Shown here piece by piece: positions 1 to 7,793 of a DNA stretch of 20,864 bases; position 1 is the first letter of the stretch; each line of letters starts with the position of its first letter. Where the stretch lies: positions 213,864 to 234,727 of the forward strand of contig DJFE01000019.1 in the NCBI GenBank assembly GCA_002432025.1, written 5' to 3'. The notes beneath the pieces are model-generated. The model worked only from the letters and a program-made list of their open reading frames with translations. It ran no database searches and had not been told where the DNA came from. The stretch is from Candidatus Avelusimicrobium stercoris. GTDB taxonomy: Bacteria > Elusimicrobiota > Elusimicrobia > Elusimicrobiales > Elusimicrobiaceae. The position numbers were made by a program, and so were the translations under genes.

Positions 1-155
1 CCTTTATATTTGAGCAAAACGGCCTTTTATACGCATTTTTATACGGTAGATACATCCGGATACGACAAGTGCGTTCTCTCTCCAATTTATCAAAAAAAAA
101 AAACGGGTCAAGCCCTTTACAGTAAACAACGGAAAAGCAACGACAAAAACGCCAT
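1..155 (-). repeat. Duplicated pilin-type upstream region, copy 1
   Basis: This stretch matches 8710-8860 at roughly nine positions in ten by eye, in the same orientation. The match includes a run of 12 A at 92-103, the adjoining CGGGTCAAGCCC and the near-palindrome around CATCCGGATA. In copy 2 the segment lies directly upstream of the minus-strand prepilin gene. By analogy, copy 1 should be the upstream region of another minus-strand gene whose start codon lies about 20 bases left of the window. Short frames read through both copies, but they are better explained by the shared regulatory sequence. Confidence 0.8.
84..111 (-). promoter_or_regulatory. Candidate minus-strand promoter with T12 spacer, copy 1
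   Basis: On the minus strand TTGACC (111-106) is followed by CG, twelve T, GA and then TAAATT (89-84), giving a 16-base spacer. The -35 is close to consensus and the -10 is only 4 of 6. The same layout is conserved in copy 2 upstream of the pilin gene. It would drive a gene off the left edge. The homopolymer between the boxes is prone to slippage. Confidence 0.45.
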
Positions 156-159
156 TTTT

Positions 160-409
160 CCCAGCACCCTGAATTGCCCCCCTCCGCTAGGTGGCACCCC
201 GTAAGGTTTCTGTACGGGGTCCATTAATAGGTTTCAGGATCTACTGCTTGGGTTGTTAGTTGTTGCTGTCATCCTGGAAAGTCGTAGTCCAGGATCTGTT
301 GTTATGAAAACAAGGAACAGATACTGGACAAAAACCTTCCAGTATGACCTTTATTTCTATAAATATTCAACAACCCAATCGGTAGATCCTGAACTAAATT
401 CAGGATGAC
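160..409. repeat. Composite palindromic repeat cluster
   Basis: Several short inverted-repeat units are strung together. There is a CCCCGTA/TACGGGG hairpin at 197-219 and half of an A unit (TTCAGGATCTAC) near 233-244. A B unit follows at 268-299 (GTCATCCTGGAA with its inverted partner TCCAGGATCTG), then a C unit near 309-351 (ACAGATACTGG with CCAGTATGAC). A full inverted A unit closes it at 382-409 (GTAGATCCTGAA with TTCAGGATGAC). The order A-B-C-A' recurs at 18492-18710. The cluster lies downstream of lpxK and holds no credible gene; nothing recognisable lies in 410-473. Confidence 0.8.
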
Positions 410-473
410 TTCTTATTTGAATAACAACATATAAAAACTTTCCGAAATGGCGGCAAAAACAGGATACCCTCAT

Positions 474-505
474 ATAAAAAACCGGGCCTTGTAAAAGGTC
501 CGGTC
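474..505 (-). terminator. Rho-independent terminator of lpxK
   Basis: On the minus strand the arms ACCGGACCTT and AAGGCCCGGT pair with one mismatch around a four-base loop and run straight into six or more T. It starts 24 bases after the lpxK stop codon. The nadB terminator at 18844-18882 has a very similar outer stem. Confidence 0.85.
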
Positions 506-528
506 TGGTGTAAAATATAGGGCAGTAA

Positions 529-1635
529 TTAACGGCGGTTTTTTAATTGCGAAAAGTTAGGATACAATGTATCCGTAAATTTGTCCATTTCGCCCTGTCC
601 GCCGCGGATTTTCAAATTAACCGACAGCACATATACATCCTTTGTCAAAATTTCGCGCCAATTATCGGGGAATTTAACAAAGTCCTTAAAGGTGGTAATG
701 AGCGGCAAATTCCCGCGCGTTTCCTCAAAGGTGCGCAGGTTTTCTTCGGTATAGAACTGGTGGTCCGGGAAGCGCCACTTTTGTTTGAGTTCCAAGCCCA
801 ACTTTTCAAGGGTATCTTCAAAACTTTCCGGGTGCCCCAGCGCGCAGAAGCAAGCCGCCGGCCCTTTAATTGCGTTTAAATCCACCTTTTTGCTTTGGCA
901 AATGTCAAAGTAATATTCCGGCGCGTGAACGCTCTCCAAAATTTCCACCGTATCATTATACAGGCGGATTTCGTCCTTTACATCCTCCAACTGCCGCGGC
1001 GAAACCAAATCGCAATGCGTAAGCACAATCAAATTGGCCCGTTTGAGCGCCGTTAAAGGTTCGCGCAAAATGCCATAGGGCAGCAGTTGCTTGTTGCCAA
1101 AGGGGTTTTTAGCATCCACCAAAATAATGTTTGCATCTCGGTTTAAGCGGTGGTGCTGCAACCCGTCGTCTAATAAAATAATTTGGCTTTTAAAGCGGCG
1201 CAAGGCCTCTTTGGCGGCCTCGGCACGGTTAGAACAAATCACTATCGGCACCTTGTACTGCGCCAATACGCGGCTCATCATAAAGGGTTCATCGCCCGCC
1301 ATACGCCAATCGGCATCCGGGTTGTCAAACAGCACCACGGGGCCTTCGGTTTTTTGTTGGCGTTTGTAGCCGCGCGAAACAATCGCCACGCGCACGCCCT
1401 CTTTGGCCAAGGCCGTGGCGGCCAACAAAACAGCCGTCGTTTTGCCCGTTCCCCCCGCCGTAATATTGCCAATGCACACTACGCGGGAATTGACACTTTC
1501 CGCCGTCTTCCAGCCGTTTTCGTACATTGCGCGGTGGAACCACGCCCCCACGCCGTACAATTTGGACGCACTCCACAACAGCCCGCGGCCCAAGGCGTTA
1601 TCCTGCAAATTCTCTTTTAATTCCTCTAAATTCAT
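529..1635 (-). CDS. lpxK: Tetraacyldisaccharide 4'-kinase LpxK
   Basis: LpxK phosphorylates the 4' position of the tetraacyl-disaccharide 1-phosphate precursor to give lipid IVA, at the inner face of the inner membrane. The 368-residue protein has a hydrophobic, tryptophan-containing N-terminal region. The family P-loop variant GNITAGGTGKT lies at about 56-66, GDEP at 114-117, LDDGLQHHRL at 155-164 and LLPYGILREPL at 184-194, all in the usual order. I chose the ATG at 1635 because AGGGGAG lies five bases upstream. An in-frame ATG 13 codons earlier lacks such a site and would overlap the promoter region. The gene is divergent from the LpxL-like acyltransferase, which acts a step later on the same lipid, and ends at its own terminator. 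Confidence 0.95.
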   Translation of the reverse strand: MNLEELKENLQDNALGRGLLWSASKLYGVGAWFHRAMYENGWKTAESVNSRVVCIGNITAGGTGKTTAVLLAATALAKEGVRVAIVSRGYKRQQKTEGPVVLFDNPDADWRMAGDEPFMMSRVLAQYKVPIVICSNRAEAAKEALRRFKSQIILLDDGLQHHRLNRDANIILVDAKNPFGNKQLLPYGILREPLTALKRANLIVLTHCDLVSPRQLEDVKDEIRLYNDTVEILESVHAPEYYFDICQSKKVDLNAIKGPAACFCALGHPESFEDTLEKLGLELKQKWRFPDHQFYTEENLRTFEETRGNLPLITTFKDFVKFPDNWREILTKDVYVLSVNLKIRGGQGEMDKFTDTLYPNFSQLKNRR

Positions 1636-1664
1636 AAACTCCCCTAAAAAACAAACTTTTAGAT

Positions 1665-1691
1665 ATTTTAGCATTTATCAAGCGCTTACAA
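1665..1691 (-). promoter_or_regulatory. Weak candidate lpxK promoter
   Basis: On the minus strand TTGTAA (1691-1686) precedes TAAAAT (1670-1665) with a 15-base spacer, about 30 bases upstream of the lpxK start. The spacing is short, so the call is tentative. It shares the 99-base divergent intergenic region with the candidate acyltransferase promoter. Confidence 0.3.
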
Positions 1692-1720
1692 AACCGGGCG
1701 GGAACCGGGGCCAAAATTAG

Positions 1721-1726
1721 TATAAT
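1721..1726 (+). promoter_or_regulatory. Consensus -10 box abutting the acyltransferase start
   Basis: A perfect TATAAT lies only eight bases before the ATG at 1735. No good -35 is visible 16-18 bases upstream and no clear ribosome-binding site lies between box and start codon. If used, transcription would begin at or next to the ATG, giving a leaderless message. Confidence 0.35.
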
Positions 1727-1734
1727 GGGTATAT

Positions 1735-2679
1735 ATGGAAAATACCCGTTTTAAAAAGACTCCGCTGCATTATATCCAATACCTTGCGCTCAAACTGTTT
1801 TGCGTACTGTTTGGGCTGTTACCGTACAAAACCGCCGTTTGGCTGGGCAGAAAGGCCACGGGCTCGGTGCGCTTTGTAATGAAGAAACGCTTTAACCGCT
1901 CCGTTTATGATATCCGCCGGGCTTTCCCCAAAATGACGGAAGAAGAAGCCCGCGCCACCGCGCTGGAATCTTGGCGCAATATGGGCGGCATTTTGGCCGA
2001 GTTTATTAAACTAACCCAGATGACCCCGGACGAATTTAAAAAGCACAGCCGCATTATCGGCGCGGAAAAAATGCTAAACGCCCAAAACGTAACGGGCGGG
2101 ATTATCCACATTGGGCACTTTACCAACTGGGAAGCCTTTGGATTAGCCGGTGCCGTCTATGGTGTGGATAAGGCCGTTTTGGCCCAACGCGTGGATAACC
2201 CCTATGTAGATGAGGAAACCAACCGCCTGCGCAATATTTTTACGGGCCGCACCTTTTACAGCAACAACGAGGATAAACCCTTTTTTGCCTGTATGCGCTG
2301 GCTTAAAAAGAAAAAAATGCTTGGCATTTTGATTGACCAAAACGCCGGGTCCAGCGAAGTATGGGTGCCCTTTATGGGGCGCATAGCGGCGTTCTCGCCG
2401 ATTACGGCCCTGCTGGCTATTAAAATGCAGGTACCCGTTTTCCCGGTGCGCGTGTGGAGAGAAAAAGACGGAACCATTATGTCCGAGGTAATGGACGCCG
2501 TTTATCCCCCCAAAGAATTTAGTATGGAAAATGTCCGCAAGTTTACTAAAACGCTGGTAGGCTATTACGAAGATTGGTTGAAGGCCAACCCGGCCTCTTG
2601 GCTGTGGGCGCACAACCGCTGGAAACGCGAAGCCGAGGGCGAGGCGTATTTAAAGGCGCACCCGGAGGAACGCGTATGA
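1735..2679 (+). CDS. LpxL/HtrB-type lipid A acyltransferase
   Basis: The 314-residue protein belongs to the lysophospholipid/lipid A acyltransferase family (LpxL, LpxM, HtrB). These enzymes move an acyl chain from acyl-ACP onto KDO-lipid IVA at the inner membrane. It has a hydrophobic N-terminal anchor at about 12-32. The catalytic HX4E motif reads HFTNWE at 128-133; many relatives have HxGNWE here. DQN lies at 201-203, followed by a VPFMGR segment typical of the family, and the length is normal. It starts the plus-strand envelope operon and overlaps gmhB by four bases. Whether it adds the first or second secondary acyl chain cannot be told from sequence. The start lacks an obvious Shine-Dalgarno. 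Confidence 0.88.
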   Translation: MENTRFKKTPLHYIQYLALKLFCVLFGLLPYKTAVWLGRKATGSVRFVMKKRFNRSVYDIRRAFPKMTEEEARATALESWRNMGGILAEFIKLTQMTPDEFKKHSRIIGAEKMLNAQNVTGGIIHIGHFTNWEAFGLAGAVYGVDKAVLAQRVDNPYVDEETNRLRNIFTGRTFYSNNEDKPFFACMRWLKKKKMLGILIDQNAGSSEVWVPFMGRIAAFSPITALLAIKMQVPVFPVRVWREKDGTIMSEVMDAVYPPKEFSMENVRKFTKTLVGYYEDWLKANPASWLWAHNRWKREAEGEAYLKAHPEERV

Positions 2680-3242
2680 GCGGAAAAATCAAAGCCGTTT
2701 TTATGGATAGGGACGGCACCATCATCCACGAAAAACCCGGCACTTATTTAAGCGACCCCGCCAAAGTCCGCCCCTACAAAAGCGCGGCCCCGGCTTTATC
2801 CCTTTTAAAAAAGCACGGCTTTAAACTTTTTATTGTTTCCAACCAATCGGGCATCGGACGCGGATATTTTACCGAAAAAGAGGTACACAAAGTTCACGCG
2901 CGGCTTTTAGAACTGTTAAAACCCGCCAAAATAGAGGAAATCGTCTTCTGCCCGCACGCACCGACCGAAACGTGCGACTGCCGCAAACCCAAGCCCAAAT
3001 TAGGCCTTTACCTGATTGATAAGTATAACATTGATACCGAACACTCCTATATGATTGGCGACAAAAAGGCCGATGTGGAATTTGGGCACAACATAGGGGT
3101 AAAGTCCGTACTGGTTACAACGGCAAACGGCAAAAACCATTTGAAGAAATACCCCGATTTAAAGCCGGAAAAAGTAGCCACCAACCTCTTAAACGCCGCC
3201 CGCTTTATTGTGGCGGACGACGGAGCCGATAATGGCAAATAA
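2676..3242 (+). CDS. gmhB: D-glycero-D-manno-heptose 1,7-bisphosphate 7-phosphatase GmhB
   Basis: This HAD-superfamily phosphatase removes the 7-phosphate from heptose bisphosphate in the ADP-heptose pathway for LPS core. The 188-residue protein has the nucleophile and acid/base aspartates in FMDRDGT (D11 and D13), SNQSG at 55-59, and GDKKAD at 128-133. A family-typical zinc site is formed by C92, H94, C100 and C102. A longer frame extends upstream inside the acyltransferase, but the ATG at 2676 is correct by length and by the GGAGG at about 2664. It overlaps the upstream stop as ATGA, implying translational coupling. The kinase for the preceding step, rfaE1, is two genes downstream. Confidence 0.92.
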   Translation: MSGKIKAVFMDRDGTIIHEKPGTYLSDPAKVRPYKSAAPALSLLKKHGFKLFIVSNQSGIGRGYFTEKEVHKVHARLLELLKPAKIEEIVFCPHAPTETCDCRKPKPKLGLYLIDKYNIDTEHSYMIGDKKADVEFGHNIGVKSVLVTTANGKNHLKKYPDLKPEKVATNLLNAARFIVADDGADNGK

Positions 3243-4317
3243 GTCTTTATGCGCTTTGTTTGCGGCTGCTTTTCTGCTCTGTGCGTGTGCGCATAAGCAG
3301 GCAGAGTCCACCTCTCAAAAGGTCATTTCCGCACCGCTAATAGAGAAAATCCAACAACCCGCGCCCGAAAAAGTACCCGCCAAACAAGAGGAACCCGCTA
3401 CCCCGGCAAAATCCGTTTTATCTGCCGCCGTCCAACCGGAGCAAACACCCGCCACGCAACCCGAAAAAGAGCCCGAAATCACGCCCGAAAACCGCGTGGA
3501 GCAGGCACGCAAACAACAAGTTTTATCATCCCCTACGCCCGATAAAAAATCGTTTGAGGACGAGGAATTAATTTCTCTGGACGGCCGCCGGTTAAGTCCG
3601 CTTGCCTATAACTCCGTTGCACCCGAAAAGACTTCGGCCGCTTGGAGCGGGGAAGAATTAAAATACGGCCTTTATTACTCGTTTATCAAGGCCGGTACCG
3701 CCTATATCAAAAACCGCGGCGTTACCACCGCCAACGGGCGCAAAGCGTACCTCATCCAAACTACGGCCTTTTCCGCCTCGGTTATAGATGCGTTTTTTAA
3801 AGTGCGCGACGTAAATTATTCTTGGATTAACGCCGAAAATTTTTATTCGCTTGGTTACACGCAAAGCGTGCGCGAGGGCAACTACAAGCGCGACGAGTGG
3901 CTGACCTTTGACTATGATAGTAAAGTCTATTATGGCGAGGTACAAAAGAAGGAAGGCCCGCGCGTGCTGTCGGGCGCGCTTAACCAGCGGGTGCTGGATA
4001 TGCTTTCCTCGCTCTATTTTGTGCGCGCGCAAACCTTAACCAAAGGGCAGGACATTATTTTTGACATTATCAACCGCGAAAAGCAATACCCCCTTGTCGT
4101 AAAAGTATTGGGCAAGGAAACGGTAAAAACCGCGGCGGGCAAATTTGACTGTATTGTAGTAGAACCGCAATTTAGGGGCGAGGGCATCTTTGTCAGCAAG
4201 GGCAAAAGTTTAAAGGTCTGGCTGACGGACGACGCCTATAAAATGCCCGTTAAAATGAAAACGGAAGTTTTTATCGGCAGCGTTTCCGCCGAACTACTGG
4301 AATACAAACGCAATTAA
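3232..4317 (+). CDS. DUF3108-domain lipoprotein
   Basis: The 361-residue protein starts with a lipoprotein signal: a hydrophobic run at 8-18 and lipobox LCAC with C19 as the modified cysteine. A low-complexity Pro/Glu/Lys/Gln linker of about 90 residues follows, as in proteins that span part of the periplasm. The rest, from about 130 to the end, looks like DUF3108: 'ELKYGLYYSFIKAGTAYI', an FKVRD segment, then a C-terminal LKVWLTDDAYKMPVKM strand. Its molecular role is not known. The ATG at 3232 has GGAG six bases upstream and overlaps gmhB by 11 bases; a start eight codons earlier lacks this. Its position between gmhB and rfaE1 suggests a job in outer-membrane or LPS maintenance, which is inference only. 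Confidence 0.82.
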   Translation: MANKSLCALFAAAFLLCACAHKQAESTSQKVISAPLIEKIQQPAPEKVPAKQEEPATPAKSVLSAAVQPEQTPATQPEKEPEITPENRVEQARKQQVLSSPTPDKKSFEDEELISLDGRRLSPLAYNSVAPEKTSAAWSGEELKYGLYYSFIKAGTAYIKNRGVTTANGRKAYLIQTTAFSASVIDAFFKVRDVNYSWINAENFYSLGYTQSVREGNYKRDEWLTFDYDSKVYYGEVQKKEGPRVLSGALNQRVLDMLSSLYFVRAQTLTKGQDIIFDIINREKQYPLVVKVLGKETVKTAAGKFDCIVVEPQFRGEGIFVSKGKSLKVWLTDDAYKMPVKMKTEVFIGSVSAELLEYKRN

Positions 4318-4320
4318 AGA

Positions 4321-4326
4321 TATAAT
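4321..4326 (+). promoter_or_regulatory. Candidate internal promoter -10 for rfaE1
   Basis: TATAAT lies four bases after the lipoprotein stop and 23 bases before the rfaE1 start, with AAAGGAG between them at about 4337-4343. No convincing -35 is seen at the expected distance. It could give rfaE1-kdsB extra transcription independent of the upstream genes. Confidence 0.35.
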
Positions 4327-4349
4327 GGATAAATACAAAGGAGCGTCTA

Positions 4350-5339
4350 ATGACAACCGTACCAACCAAACGCTTAAAGGAAATTTTAAATCATTTTGAA
4401 GGACAGGAAATTATCGTGGTGGGCGATATTATGCTTGACCACTTTATCAAGGGCACCGTCAGCCGCATTTCGCCGGAAGCGCCGGTGCCGGTAGTAGATG
4501 TAAAAAAGGAATTTTTCGTAGCCGGCGGCGCGGGCAACGTAGCCGTAAACCTGGCGGCCTTGGGCGCCAAGCCCGTGTTGGTGTCCGTCGTAGGGCAGGA
4601 CCTCGGCGGCGAAATGTTAAAGGGCTTTTTACGCGATAAAAAAGTAAACATTTACGGCGTAACCGAAGACACGGACCGCCCGACCACGCAAAAAATCCGC
4701 GTAATGGCCGAGCAGCAGCAAATCGTCCGCTTTGACCGCGAAAGCAAAAAAACTATTTCCCCCGCCGTTTCCAGCCAATGTATGAAGAGTTTTGAACTGG
4801 CTATCAAAACGGCCAAGGGCGTTATTTTGTCCGACTATGGCAAGGGGATGCTTTCGGACCACAACATAAAAACCATTGTGGATATGTGCCGCAAGCACAA
4901 AATCCCAGTGTGCGTGGACCCCAAAATTGACAACTTTAAAAAGTACAAAAATATTACCTGTATGACCCCCAACACCAAGGAAGCCTGGGAAGGCGCGGGC
5001 GACTCCCCCAAAACGGGCGAGGAAGCCATTGAAAAATTGGGCAACAAGATTTTAAAAATGTTGGATGCCGATTCTATTTTAATCACCCGCAGCGCAGACG
5101 GTATGAGTTTGTTTGAAAAAGGTAATGAAAAGCCCATTACCATTAAAGCCACCGCGCGCGAAGTGTATGACGTTACGGGTGCGGGCGATACGGTCATTTC
5201 CGTTTTTACGTTGGCGTTAGCCGCCGGGGCAAAACTGCCCGAAGCGGCGGTGCTGGCCAACTACGCGGCGGGGATTGTGGTGGAAAAATCCGGCACGGCC
5301 ACCGCTACGCGTGAAGAAATTGAAGGAGTTTTAAAATGA
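4350..5339 (+). CDS. rfaE1: D-glycero-beta-D-manno-heptose-7-phosphate kinase
   Basis: This ribokinase/PfkB-family kinase makes heptose 1,7-bisphosphate, the substrate of GmhB encoded upstream. The 329-residue protein carries GDIMLDHF at 25-32, the sugar-binding GGAGNVAVNLAALGA at 59-73, and the ATP/anion-hole motif DVTGAGD at 274-280 with the catalytic aspartate D280. It corresponds to the N-terminal kinase half of E. coli HldE. The C-terminal adenylyltransferase half is absent, so a separate HldC/RfaE2 must be encoded elsewhere. GGAG lies about nine bases before the ATG. The stop overlaps kdsB as ATGA. Confidence 0.93.
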   Translation: MTTVPTKRLKEILNHFEGQEIIVVGDIMLDHFIKGTVSRISPEAPVPVVDVKKEFFVAGGAGNVAVNLAALGAKPVLVSVVGQDLGGEMLKGFLRDKKVNIYGVTEDTDRPTTQKIRVMAEQQQIVRFDRESKKTISPAVSSQCMKSFELAIKTAKGVILSDYGKGMLSDHNIKTIVDMCRKHKIPVCVDPKIDNFKKYKNITCMTPNTKEAWEGAGDSPKTGEEAIEKLGNKILKMLDADSILITRSADGMSLFEKGNEKPITIKATAREVYDVTGAGDTVISVFTLALAAGAKLPEAAVLANYAAGIVVEKSGTATATREEIEGVLK

Positions 5340-6076
5340 GTGATGTGTTAATCGCTATTCCGGCGCGCTACGGGTCTTCCCGTCTGCCGGGCAAAATGCT
5401 TAAATTATTAGCCGGAAAGCCGGTTATCCAGCACGTTTATGAAGCGTGCGTAAAGGCTAACGTGGGCGACGTAATTATCGCCACGGAATCCCCCCTGGTG
5501 GTGGAAGCCGTAGCCAAATTTGGCGCGACAGCCGTTTTAACCAGCGACCAATGCCAAAGCGGCACGGACCGCATTTACGAGGCCGCCCAAAACCGTCCCG
5601 AAAAATTTATTATTAACGTACAAGGGGATGAGCCCTTTATCAAGGCGGAAACGGTGTTTGCCGTGGCCGAACTGTTAAAGACCGACCCGACCTGCGACAT
5701 TTCCACCGCCGTTACAGCCACCTTGGACGAGGACAAAATCAATAACCCCAACTGCGTAAAGGCCGTTATCGCCAAGGACGGCCGCGCGCTGTATTTTTCG
5801 CGCTCCTGCGTGCCGTATAAACGGGAACTGACCGAAGAAAACAAGAAGGTTCCCTATTGGCAGCATTGCGGCATTTACGGCTACCGCCGCGAAGCCTTAA
5901 AACGCTTTGTAGAACTGCCGATGAGCCCGCTGGAACAGTTGGAAAGATTGGAGCAACTGCGCGCCTTGGAAGACGGGATGACCATCAAATGCGCGGTAAT
6001 CAGTTCCGCAGGCCCGGCGATTGACACGGCGCAAGATCTGGAAGCCGCCGAAAAGTATTTTAACGAACACAAATAA
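5336..6076 (+). CDS. kdsB: 3-deoxy-manno-octulosonate cytidylyltransferase KdsB
   Basis: KdsB couples KDO to CTP to give CMP-KDO, the donor for KDO transfer to lipid A, in the cytoplasm. The 246 residues match the usual family length. The nucleotide-binding start IPARYGSSRLPGK lies at 8-20, NVQGDEP at 94-100, and QHCGIYGYR and LEQLERLEQLRALEDG follow in the second half, all diagnostic. It is the last gene of the envelope operon, translationally coupled to rfaE1 by a four-base overlap with GGAG eight bases upstream, and is closed by a strong terminator. The next gene, pyrG, makes its CTP substrate. Confidence 0.95.
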   Translation: MSDVLIAIPARYGSSRLPGKMLKLLAGKPVIQHVYEACVKANVGDVIIATESPLVVEAVAKFGATAVLTSDQCQSGTDRIYEAAQNRPEKFIINVQGDEPFIKAETVFAVAELLKTDPTCDISTAVTATLDEDKINNPNCVKAVIAKDGRALYFSRSCVPYKRELTEENKKVPYWQHCGIYGYRREALKRFVELPMSPLEQLERLEQLRALEDGMTIKCAVISSAGPAIDTAQDLEAAEKYFNEHK

Positions 6077-6080
6077 CAGG

Positions 6081-6106
6081 ACTCCCGCCTCCCGGCGGGA
6101 GTTTTT
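6081..6106 (+). terminator. Rho-independent terminator between kdsB and pyrG
   Basis: A perfect nine-base stem, ACTCCCGCC with GGCGGGAGT around a TCCC loop, runs into five T. It starts five bases after the kdsB stop and lies about 45 bases before the pyrG ribosome-binding site. It either ends the envelope operon or acts as a pyrG leader attenuator. Confidence 0.9.
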
Positions 6107-6152
6107 CTGTAAGTAACACCCGTTTTATTTTTATTTAAGGAGTCGTTTTATT

Positions 6153-7748
6153 ATGTCTAAATTTATCATCATCACCGGCGGCGTGGTTAGTTCGCTGGGC
6201 AAAGGGATTTCCGGCGCGAGTATCGGCAAACTCTTGCAGTTAAACGGCCTTACCGTCAATATGATTAAGTGCGACCCGTATATTAATGTGGACCCGGGCA
6301 CGATGAGCCCGTACCAGCACGGCGAAGTGTTTGTAACCACGGACGGGGCGGAAGCGGACCTTGATTTAGGCCACTACGAACGCTTTTTGGACGTGAATAT
6401 GACCCGCGCCAACACCAACACCGCGGGCAGTATTTACCAAACTGTTATTGACAAGGAACGCCGCGGCGAATATTTAGGCGCCACCGTACAGGTCATCCCG
6501 CACATTACCAACGAAATCAAACGCCGCTTTACCGCGTTTGAAAATGAGTGCGACGTTTCCATTATTGAAATCGGCGGCACCGTGGGCGATATTGAATCCC
6601 TGCCGTTTTTGGAAGCCGCCCGCCAACTGCGCTTGGAAAAGGGCCCACAGAACGTCATTTGCGTACACGTTACGCTCATCCCCTATATTGCCGTGGCACA
6701 GGAACTGAAAACCAAGCCCACGCAGCACTCCGTCAACAAACTGCGCGAAGTGGGTATTGAGCCCAGTATGCTCATTTGCCGCACGGAAAAGCCGTTAAGC
6801 CAGCACCTAAAAGAAAAATTATCCCTCTTTTGCAGCGTGCCCGCGCAGGCGGTTATTGAGTGCGCCGATGCAAAATCTATTTACCACGTGCCGGAAATGT
6901 TCTACAAGCAGGACGTGGATAAGCAAATTATATCCCTCTTGGGCTTAAAACCCACGAAAGAAATTGACCCCAAATGGTTTGAATTTTTTGATAAGGCACT
7001 CAACCCCAGCAAGTCGGTTAAAATTGCCATTGCAGGTAAATATGCCGAGTTCCAAGAGGCGTACAAGTCCGTACACGAGGCCTTAAAGCACGCCGGGATG
7101 AACAACGACGCCAAGGTGGAAGTGGTTTACATCAACACCGAAAAAGACAATGTGGAAGAAAAATTAAAAACGGTGGACGGCATTTTAATTCCGGGCGGCT
7201 TTGGCGGACGCGGCATTGAGGGTAAAATCGCCACTATCAAATACGCACGCGAACACAAGGTTCCGCTCTTGGGCATTTGCCTGGGTATGCAATGCGTGGT
7301 GATTGAAGCCGCGCGCAACCTGTGCGGCCTGCACGACGCCAATTCCACCGAATTTGACCCCACCACGCAGGACCCGGTGGTAGATTTAACCCCCCAGCAG
7401 AAAAACGTGGTTTACAAGGGTGGAACGATGCGCCTGGGCAACTACACCGCGGACTTAAAGGAAGGCTCGTTGGCGCGCCGTTTATACGGCAAGGACCGCA
7501 TTGTGGAACGCCACCGCCACCGCTACGAGTTTAACCCGGCGTATGTAAAGCAGTTGGCTGATGCGGGGTTAACCGTGTCCGGCTGGCACGAAGGGGTGCT
7601 GCCCGAAATTGTGGAACGACAAGACCACCCGTATTTTATTGCGGGCCAATTCCACCCGGAATTTGGCTCCCGCCCCTTGCGCCCGCATCCGCTGTTTGAC
7701 GGGCTAATCAAGGCCAGTTTAAAAAATAAAGAAAACAAAAATAAATAG
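6153..7748 (+). CDS. pyrG: CTP synthase PyrG
   Basis: PyrG converts UTP to CTP using ATP and glutamine-derived ammonia. The 531-residue protein has the N-terminal synthetase domain (KFIIITGGVVSSLGKGISGA at 3-22, CDPYINVDPGTMSPYQHGEV at 40-59, GGTVGDIES at 141-149). The class I glutamine amidotransferase domain follows, with PGGFGGRG at 347-354, nucleophile C376 in GICLGMQ, and the H501/E503 pair in FHPEFGSRP. All catalytic residues are present. AAGGAG lies ten bases before the ATG. No promoter is obvious in the short gap after the kdsB terminator, so expression may rely on readthrough or on a promoter within the end of kdsB. Confidence 0.97.
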   Translation: MSKFIIITGGVVSSLGKGISGASIGKLLQLNGLTVNMIKCDPYINVDPGTMSPYQHGEVFVTTDGAEADLDLGHYERFLDVNMTRANTNTAGSIYQTVIDKERRGEYLGATVQVIPHITNEIKRRFTAFENECDVSIIEIGGTVGDIESLPFLEAARQLRLEKGPQNVICVHVTLIPYIAVAQELKTKPTQHSVNKLREVGIEPSMLICRTEKPLSQHLKEKLSLFCSVPAQAVIECADAKSIYHVPEMFYKQDVDKQIISLLGLKPTKEIDPKWFEFFDKALNPSKSVKIAIAGKYAEFQEAYKSVHEALKHAGMNNDAKVEVVYINTEKDNVEEKLKTVDGILIPGGFGGRGIEGKIATIKYAREHKVPLLGICLGMQCVVIEAARNLCGLHDANSTEFDPTTQDPVVDLTPQQKNVVYKGGTMRLGNYTADLKEGSLARRLYGKDRIVERHRHRYEFNPAYVKQLADAGLTVSGWHEGVLPEIVERQDHPYFIAGQFHPEFGSRPLRPHPLFDGLIKASLKNKENKNK

Positions 7749-7760
7749 CAGTAGCAGAAA

Positions 7761-7793
7761 AACACCCTTCGGATAAAACCGAGGGGTGTTTTT
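7761..7793. terminator. Bidirectional terminator between pyrG and the pilin gene
   Basis: A twelve-base stem, AACACCCTTCGG with CCGAGGGGTGTT and one wobble pair, encloses ATAAAA. It is flanked by A on the left and T on the right, so it serves convergent pyrG and the minus-strand pilin gene. The pilin stop codon touches the right edge of the stem. Confidence 0.9.

Noticed and set aside
10..204. Plus-strand frame whose translation resembles that of 8641-8904
   Set aside because: The similarity follows from the duplicated pilin upstream DNA. Substitutions between the copies are not biased to synonymous sites, and the tails diverge at the repeat units.
160..409. CRISPR-like array of similar hairpin units
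   Set aside because: The units are not evenly spaced identical direct repeats, differ in sequence and orientation, and no cas gene is present.
7127..7366. Minus-strand frames inside pyrG and other core genes
   Set aside because: They are complementary shadows of well-conserved enzymes with no independent start signals.
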